Below are positions 59,438 to 64,000 of a stretch of 64,000 bases of DNA, piece after piece. The notes under the pieces were generated by a model. That model ran no database searches and was not told the DNA's origin. It saw only the letters and a program-made list of their open reading frames with translations. The DNA comes from Melitaea cinxia (lineage: Eukaryota; Arthropoda; Insecta; Lepidoptera; Nymphalidae). The translations under genes and the position numbers were made by a program. Within the stretch, counting starts at the first letter, position 1; each line of letters starts with the position of its first letter. Where the stretch lies: positions 7,307,326-7,371,325 of the forward strand of contig NC_059419.1 in the NCBI RefSeq assembly GCF_905220565.1, in the 5' to 3' direction.

Positions 59438-59520
59438 TTAAATGTTATTTTAAATTGATTCTGACCTGACCTGTAAGTATTGTCGGTCAATCTTCGATCA
59501 AGTCGCAAAGATTATAGCGC
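59438..59520 (+). repeat. 83-bp direct repeat, copy 1 (copy 2 at 60981-61063)
   Basis: ATTAAATGTTATTTT, ATTCTGAC, ACCTGTAAGTATTGTCGGTC, AATCTTCGATCAAGTCGCAA and AGATTATAGCGC occur again at 60981-61063 with about five differences. Both copies stop at the same base (AGATTATAGCGC) and are followed by different DNA. Origin unknown: a shared transposon piece or a duplication footprint. Confidence 0.75.
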
Positions 59521-59973
59521 TAGTGATGAGCAAAACAAGACCAACAACCAGACCAAGACTTGGACAGTCTTGGTCTTGGTCTTGTTCAATCTTGGTTTTG
59601 GTCTTGGTCTTGCAAAATATTTTTCAACAAATTTTTTCAGCATTGAGTTTTTAATTAGTTTTACTGGTAAAAAATGTTACGGTAAAATTGCTCCAAAATA
59701 ACGTTATTTAAGGTATCGTTATACTATATTGTTCCGAGAAAAGCATAATATGTTGACGCTGTTGAAAATATTTTATCTCATATAAACACTAAGAATTTTC
59801 GGTTGAGTCTTGCGCATTTGGTCTTGATCTTGCATATTTGTTCTTGTTGATTCTGACTTGGTCTTGCTAGTCTAAGGATAGTATTGATTTTGAAGTTTTG
59901 GTCTTGGTCTTGCTTATTCGCAAGACAAAACTCATCAAAACTACGAAACCAAGACCAATTTTGCTGGCCACTG
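59520..59973. mobile_element. hAT-like non-autonomous element rich in CTTGGT
   Basis: The left end reads CTAGTGATGAGCAAAACAAG and the right end, reversed, CAGTGGCCAGCAAAATTGGT, an imperfect terminal inverted repeat of the CAGTG type used by hAT transposons. The interior is full of GGTCTTGGTCTTG and its complement AGACCAAGACC. No 8-bp target duplication is clear. I find no transposase frame. Confidence 0.5.
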
Positions 59974-59999
59974 AAATCGAAACAACTACTTAAGCGGTA

Positions 60000-60420
60000 C
60001 GCAAAGGGAGGTTTCAGAAAAATGTGTTTAGGGATGAGAAATTTTTTACAATTGAGTACCTAATATTTTAACGACCAAAACAACCGCCTTTATGCTCGCT
60101 CTAAGAAAGCTTCCTAATTAGTCAATAGAGAACAACGTGGGCATTATCCGACTTCAGTGATGGTTTCGTGGGGTTTATTAGGTATGAAGGAGTGACTGAG
60201 CCATTTTTTTGTAAAAAGGTGTCAAAACATCGGCAAAAGTGTATCAAGATAACATTCTTCAGAAGGCAGTTAAGCTCCTTAACAACAGTATGTTCAATAA
60301 CTAAGAATGGTCCTTTCAGCAAGGCTCGGCACTGGGTCATAAAGCTCGATCCATCCAACCTTGATTAGAAGCCAACGTTCCGGATTTCAATAGAGCTGAA
60401 GACTAATCATCATCTAGTCC
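60000..60420. other. pan upstream DNA, nothing recognised
   Basis: Mixed composition, less AT-rich than average near 60120-60380. Two overlapping frames (60122-60358 minus, 60168-60368 plus) are open, but neither has any family feature. The segment is probably another old element. Confidence 0.35.
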
Positions 60421-60983
60421 CGGGACTAGGGAAAAAAACAGTTCCACTACCACATTGGAACTTATAAATCCGACCTAAGCCGATGATGGAATAACCATCA
60501 ACTCAGTCAGTCAGTCAGTCAGTTCAGCCTATTGCAGTCCACTGCTGGACGTAGGCCTCCCCAAGTTCGCGCCAGACACATCCCAGTTTTCCGCAATCCT
60601 CATCCAGCCTACACCGGCAATCTTACGTAGATCGTCGGTCCAACGGGCCGGAGCTTAAGATGTCCCACACTGCATTTGCCAAGATACGGTCTCCACTCCA
60701 GGACCGGTCTGCTCCAACGACCATCGGTCCTGCGACACAAATGACCAGCCCACTGCTACTTCAACTTGCTAATTCTTTGGGCTACGTCGGTTACTTTCGT
60801 TCTCTCGCGGATAGTCTCATTTCTAGTCCTATCTTTGAGAGAAACCCCAAGCATAGCTCGTTCTATTGCACATTGAGCGACTTTAAACTTGTGGACCAAC
60901 CCCTAGGCAGTGTCCATGTCCATCCAACTGCTGACTTTGAAATATACAGGCCAAAGACGGGCAGCAGCGTCTTCGGTGCGATT
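60421..60983 (+). mobile_element. SINE family A, interrupted by an RTE insertion
   Basis: The left part 60421-60503 has CAGTTCCACTACCACATTGG, AACTTATAAATCCGACC and GATGGAATAACCATCAACT. The right part 60920-60983 resumes CCATCCAACTGCTGACTTTG and GCAGCAGCGTCTTCGGTGCG, then stops. Joined in order, these match the middle of the family A element. The intervening 60504-60919 is a retroelement with its own target duplication. Confidence 0.78.
60504..60919 (-). pseudogene. 5'-truncated RTE retrotransposon, decayed ORF C-terminus
   Basis: On the minus strand the frame gives KFKVAQCAIERAMLGVSLKD, then RTRNETIRERTKVTDVAQRI, then KLK-stop-QWAGHLCRRTDGRW and LEWRP. After a frame change come RWTDDLRKIAGVGWMR and, after another, WRELGEAYVQQWTAIG-stop. 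These are the C-terminal motifs of RTE-clade endonuclease/reverse transcriptases. The amber stop replaces the W of KLKWQW. The 3' end carries a (CTGA)n tail, and CCATC(C)AACT is duplicated on both sides (60495-60503 and 60920-60929). The plus-strand 112-codon frame is its antisense. Confidence 0.88.
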
Positions 60984-61676
60984 AAATGTTATTTTTAATG
61001 TATTCTGACACACCTGTAAGTATTGTTGGTCAATCCTCGATTAAGTCGCAAAGATTATAGCGCAGACACACACTTTCTGAAACGGTGACAACAGCATTAG
61101 CATCAGAATCTTACCAAATAGTAACAGCAAATTGTAATAAATTAATTAATTACATATCCATTCACCATAGCGGATTTTTTATAACAAAACACCAGAAAGC
61201 AACGACGCAGCCGACATCACTCAGATTACTAATTTGTCACATTCCTTTACAAAAATCACGAGAGAATTTGAACCTCATTGCCATATAAACAAGGGTGACA
61301 CATGACCACTCTGATAGCCCCAATTTCACAAGAACAAGCGTCGAATTACGGGTTCAAGTCACGTTGGTACGCGATAAGTAACTAATGTATAATTTATATA
61401 TAAAGCTGTTTACACTTGTACAGTAAAGTAAGTAAATGTTTTAATGAAGGGATAATGCCTGATCATTGATAAAGACGAGTGCATTCATAGCATTTTTTAT
61501 TTGTTTCTTCATTTGGTGGATATAGACATAATTTGAGACTGTATTTTGGGAATCAGTCTGTATTGAGTGGTGACAGTTGAACCTAATAAACCACGTTTCA
61601 ATACAAAATTGGTAATATCTTGCATGAAATACGTCAATAATCTATAGTCACTAAGTCCACGCATCTTTATCATTTA
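60981..61676. other. Direct repeat copy 2 and unassigned DNA
   Basis: Begins with the second 83-bp direct repeat copy (60981-61063). A tRNA-like ACGGGTTCAAGTCACG (B-box-like) lies near 61348-61363 without a matching A box. No gene supported. Confidence 0.4.
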
Positions 61677-62031
61677 CCGGTCGCCCGGTGGTCGAAATTC
61701 GACCATTATTAATTTAAATTATAAATTTGAACATTATTAAGGTTCTGTTGTCAGAAACTTTACTTCTATAATAATAAACAAATTAGTATAATAATAATCT
61801 TTATTGCCAAACAGTTGTATGCGTATATGTGTGTCAAATACATGGTAATGTGTGTAATTTTTTTATTATCGATTTAATGTATTATTATGCATAACTTAAA
61901 AAAATAACATTTATATGCATGCATTCTGCATTCCTTCTCTATATAAAATATAAGTGTACGAAATATCATACTCCTCCGTCAGCGCAATTTTCGTAAAAAG
62001 GGGTACAAAGTTTTTGCTATCAATATATGGA
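61677..62031 (-). mobile_element. Non-autonomous Helitron, diverged ends
   Basis: On the minus strand it starts TCCATATATTGATAGCAAAA, ACTTTGTACCCCTTTTTACG, and ends AATGGTCGAATTTCGACCAC followed by CGGGCGACCGG|T. The subterminal hairpin GGTCGAATTTCGACC is perfect here, but the terminal CTAG has become CCGG. It is the longest of the three copies. Confidence 0.75.
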
Positions 62032-62503
62032 AGAAGATATTCGTAGATATAATCCTGCATAGAATAATAAGCTATAGCTATTAATTTCTTATAGTAAGAA
62101 ACAGTAAGAAACTCTATTTTAGATCGACTACTCTTACAAAGTATAATATAGATAATTGTATAGTCTGTGTCTTATTACGTATGTACATATGTAGGTATAG
62201 TCTGTCAATATGAATATGTCAATGTAAATAATCCTTTAGGGTTGTCATCATATAATAGTTATTTCAAACAATAGCTAATAAATAAATCTTAGTAATACAT
62301 TAATAAATTACAAAGTATATGACTAAATAAAATGATTATTTTCCTTCTCGGATTATACCATACATACATTAATATAATACATTTTTATATAGATACATTT
62401 TTCGTTTGATGTTATGATTACTTTAATTTTAATTTAACAACAATATGTAGTAATTTAACGACTCGATTTTGGGCTCATCTTGATCTATATTATATCTTAA
62501 TTA
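62032..62503. other. Unassigned AT-rich DNA
   Basis: No gene or recognised repeat. Confidence 0.4.
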
Positions 62504-62610
62504 AGGAGCTCTCGTCGATGGAGCTCCTTCCATTTTCATAGCGGCATCTTAAGCGCGTTGCCAACCCTATCCCCAATTCGCCAAGCGGATTTCCCAGGAG
62601 CTGTCTTCTG
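62504..62610 (-). repeat. Hairpin plus family C fragment
   Basis: AAGGAGCTC and GAGCTCCTT form a perfect 9-bp stem around a 9-nt loop (62503-62529). Just after it, GCGCGTTGCCAACCCTATCC and TTTCCCAGGAGCTGTCTTCT are a fragment of repeat family C. The stem may come from an inverted duplication of its CCAGGAGCTC block. Confidence 0.5.
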
Positions 62611-64000
62611 CTTGTTTTATTTAATTAAATATTTTTTAAACACGAATTAATAAATAGTTAAAAAACCAACTCTTTTTACGTTACTTATATAAGAATTTGA
62701 CGTTTTACCCCAATCCGAACGATTAGCAAATTATTTTATGAAATAACAAGGAAGGTTATCAATTCGCATTGACATTCTGATTACAGTCGATCACTGATAA
62801 ACTAGACTTAATCAAGCTTGACACCTTTACATTTTATTAAAAACATGGCAATCAACAACGACACTTTTAGATAAACACACTTGTATAAACAAAATCATGA
62901 GTTGAGAGAGTGTCTGTATTCATAATTATTATCTTAGCAATATCCCAAACTATTCTTATTAAATTTTTTTTAATGTAATATATAGATTTTAATAGTCACT
63001 ATGTTGATTTCGATTTTTTTCACAGTAAATCAATAGTCAGCTATATACCATCAAGTATAATACTGAAAAATAAGCATCCAAAATTGCCCGTAATAGTTTT
63101 CTGAATAAAATTTCTTTTGGATTGCACGATTTTGCACATTTATAGACAAACGTTAAAACAAATATGTAAAATAAAACTATATCTATACAAAATAACAAGG
63201 AAGTTAAAAAAAAAAAGAATCAATGCGCTAATAATGCATTTATATCTTTACGTACCTCCTACATGATTACAAAATTTCACCCAACGGCTTCAAAATATTT
63301 GTTGTAATAATTACCAGTGGTTAAATAAGACGTTAACTAATTAGCGGAATAGGTCAATCAACACTAATGAAGTCTCGGTTTTTGGGAACCTTGTGCCAAG
63401 TCATTGAGCATGTGTATGTGTGCGTGGAACATTTGCTCTCAGATATAACTATAGTCGTAGAGACAATTTTCACACACTACTTAAATGAGTTTTATTAAGT
63501 ATGTTCTTTTTTCAAACGTTTTAGTTTTTTATAACCGATTTTTTTTGTCTTGCTATAAACTGACAGAATACATTGTTTACAATAGAATACAGATATTGCG
63601 CGATATTATTGCAAATTTATGTTATTTTACATTTGATATGCGAATATTAATAACGTATTAAATGATAACAGATGCTTCAGAAATCAACGGCTTCAACATA
63701 ATGAGAATGCTATACCGAGGGTCCGGCAACTAATATTTATTAATAGTTATTGTATTACTGTGTAAACTAAGCCACCGTAACGCTCAATCATATAGAACGT
63801 ACAAAAACCCCTGTTAAGTAAAAAGTACACGTAATTGCTATAATTCATAAACAAGCCGCAAAGATTCTATTTACACGGCTAAATATGCTTACAATAGAGA
63901 TGATTTAATTAGTCATACGAGATTCGGTCACGGTATGCTAGAAGCGTACACTCGGGTACAATAGCGACAGAATGTTGTATACTGGCCCGATAAGAGAATT
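62611..64000. other. Unassigned DNA at the window end
   Basis: AT-rich sequence. I see no exon, repeat family or regulatory site that I can defend. Confidence 0.4.

Noticed and set aside
60660..60998. 112-codon plus-strand frame
   Set aside because: Antisense to the RTE reverse-transcriptase C-terminus on the minus strand.
61348..61363. tRNA gene suggested by ACGGGTTCAAGTCACG
   Set aside because: Only a B-box-like word; no A box, acceptor stem or anticodon arm can be drawn.

Overview
This is AT-rich eukaryotic DNA that is almost entirely non-coding, dense in short interspersed repeats, and it looks lepidopteran. The repeats point that way: SINE tails derived from RTE retrotransposon C-termini, tRNA-headed SINEs ending in the same kind of tail, poly-A SINE/LINE tails containing 'tcggcaaacaagcgtacggc'-type sequence, and non-autonomous Helitrons of the kinds common in moths and butterflies. 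I cannot name the species. I see no bacterial-type genes, CRISPR array, rRNA or intact tRNA gene.

The only host gene I can support is pangolin (pan), the insect TCF/LEF transcription factor of the Wnt pathway, on the minus strand. Exon 1 (44644-44811) encodes 56 residues, starting MPHAH and containing the beta-catenin/Armadillo-binding segment, and ends at a GAG|GTGAGT donor. Exon 2 (2331-2394) is 64 nt, in phase with exon 1, with a polypyrimidine-AG acceptor and a GTGAGT donor. Intron 1 therefore spans about 42.2 kb and fills two thirds of the window. Later exons, including the HMG box, lie beyond base 1. Positions above 44811 are the 5' leader plus upstream DNA, which may be a leader intron or intergenic.

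Layout: 1-2330 is partial intron 2. From 2395 to 44643 is intron 1, with clusters of insertions at 5.7-9.1 kb (a long-TIR DNA element later hit by a SINE, a poly-A element and a Helitron), 25.9-28.8 kb (AACCGACTTC-bounded repeats), 31-37.4 kb and 39.6 kb, and a SINE that ends 21 bp from the exon 1 donor. From 44812 to 64000 is pan upstream DNA holding a SINE with a 14-bp target duplication, two decayed RTE-type reverse-transcriptase C-termini, a mariner-like remnant, a 737-bp element with about 155-bp terminal inverted repeats, a 117/118-bp tandem array, a hAT-like element rich in CTTGGT, and an RTE nested inside a SINE.

The genes and repeats do not form a pathway. The window is a developmental regulator with a giant first intron loaded with mobile DNA. 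The points most worth checking are the SINE next to the pan splice donor, the RTE tail sharing of two SINE families, the 6.4-9.1 kb long-TIR element, and several unexplained GC-rich islands inside intron 1 that might be alternative exons or regulatory DNA.
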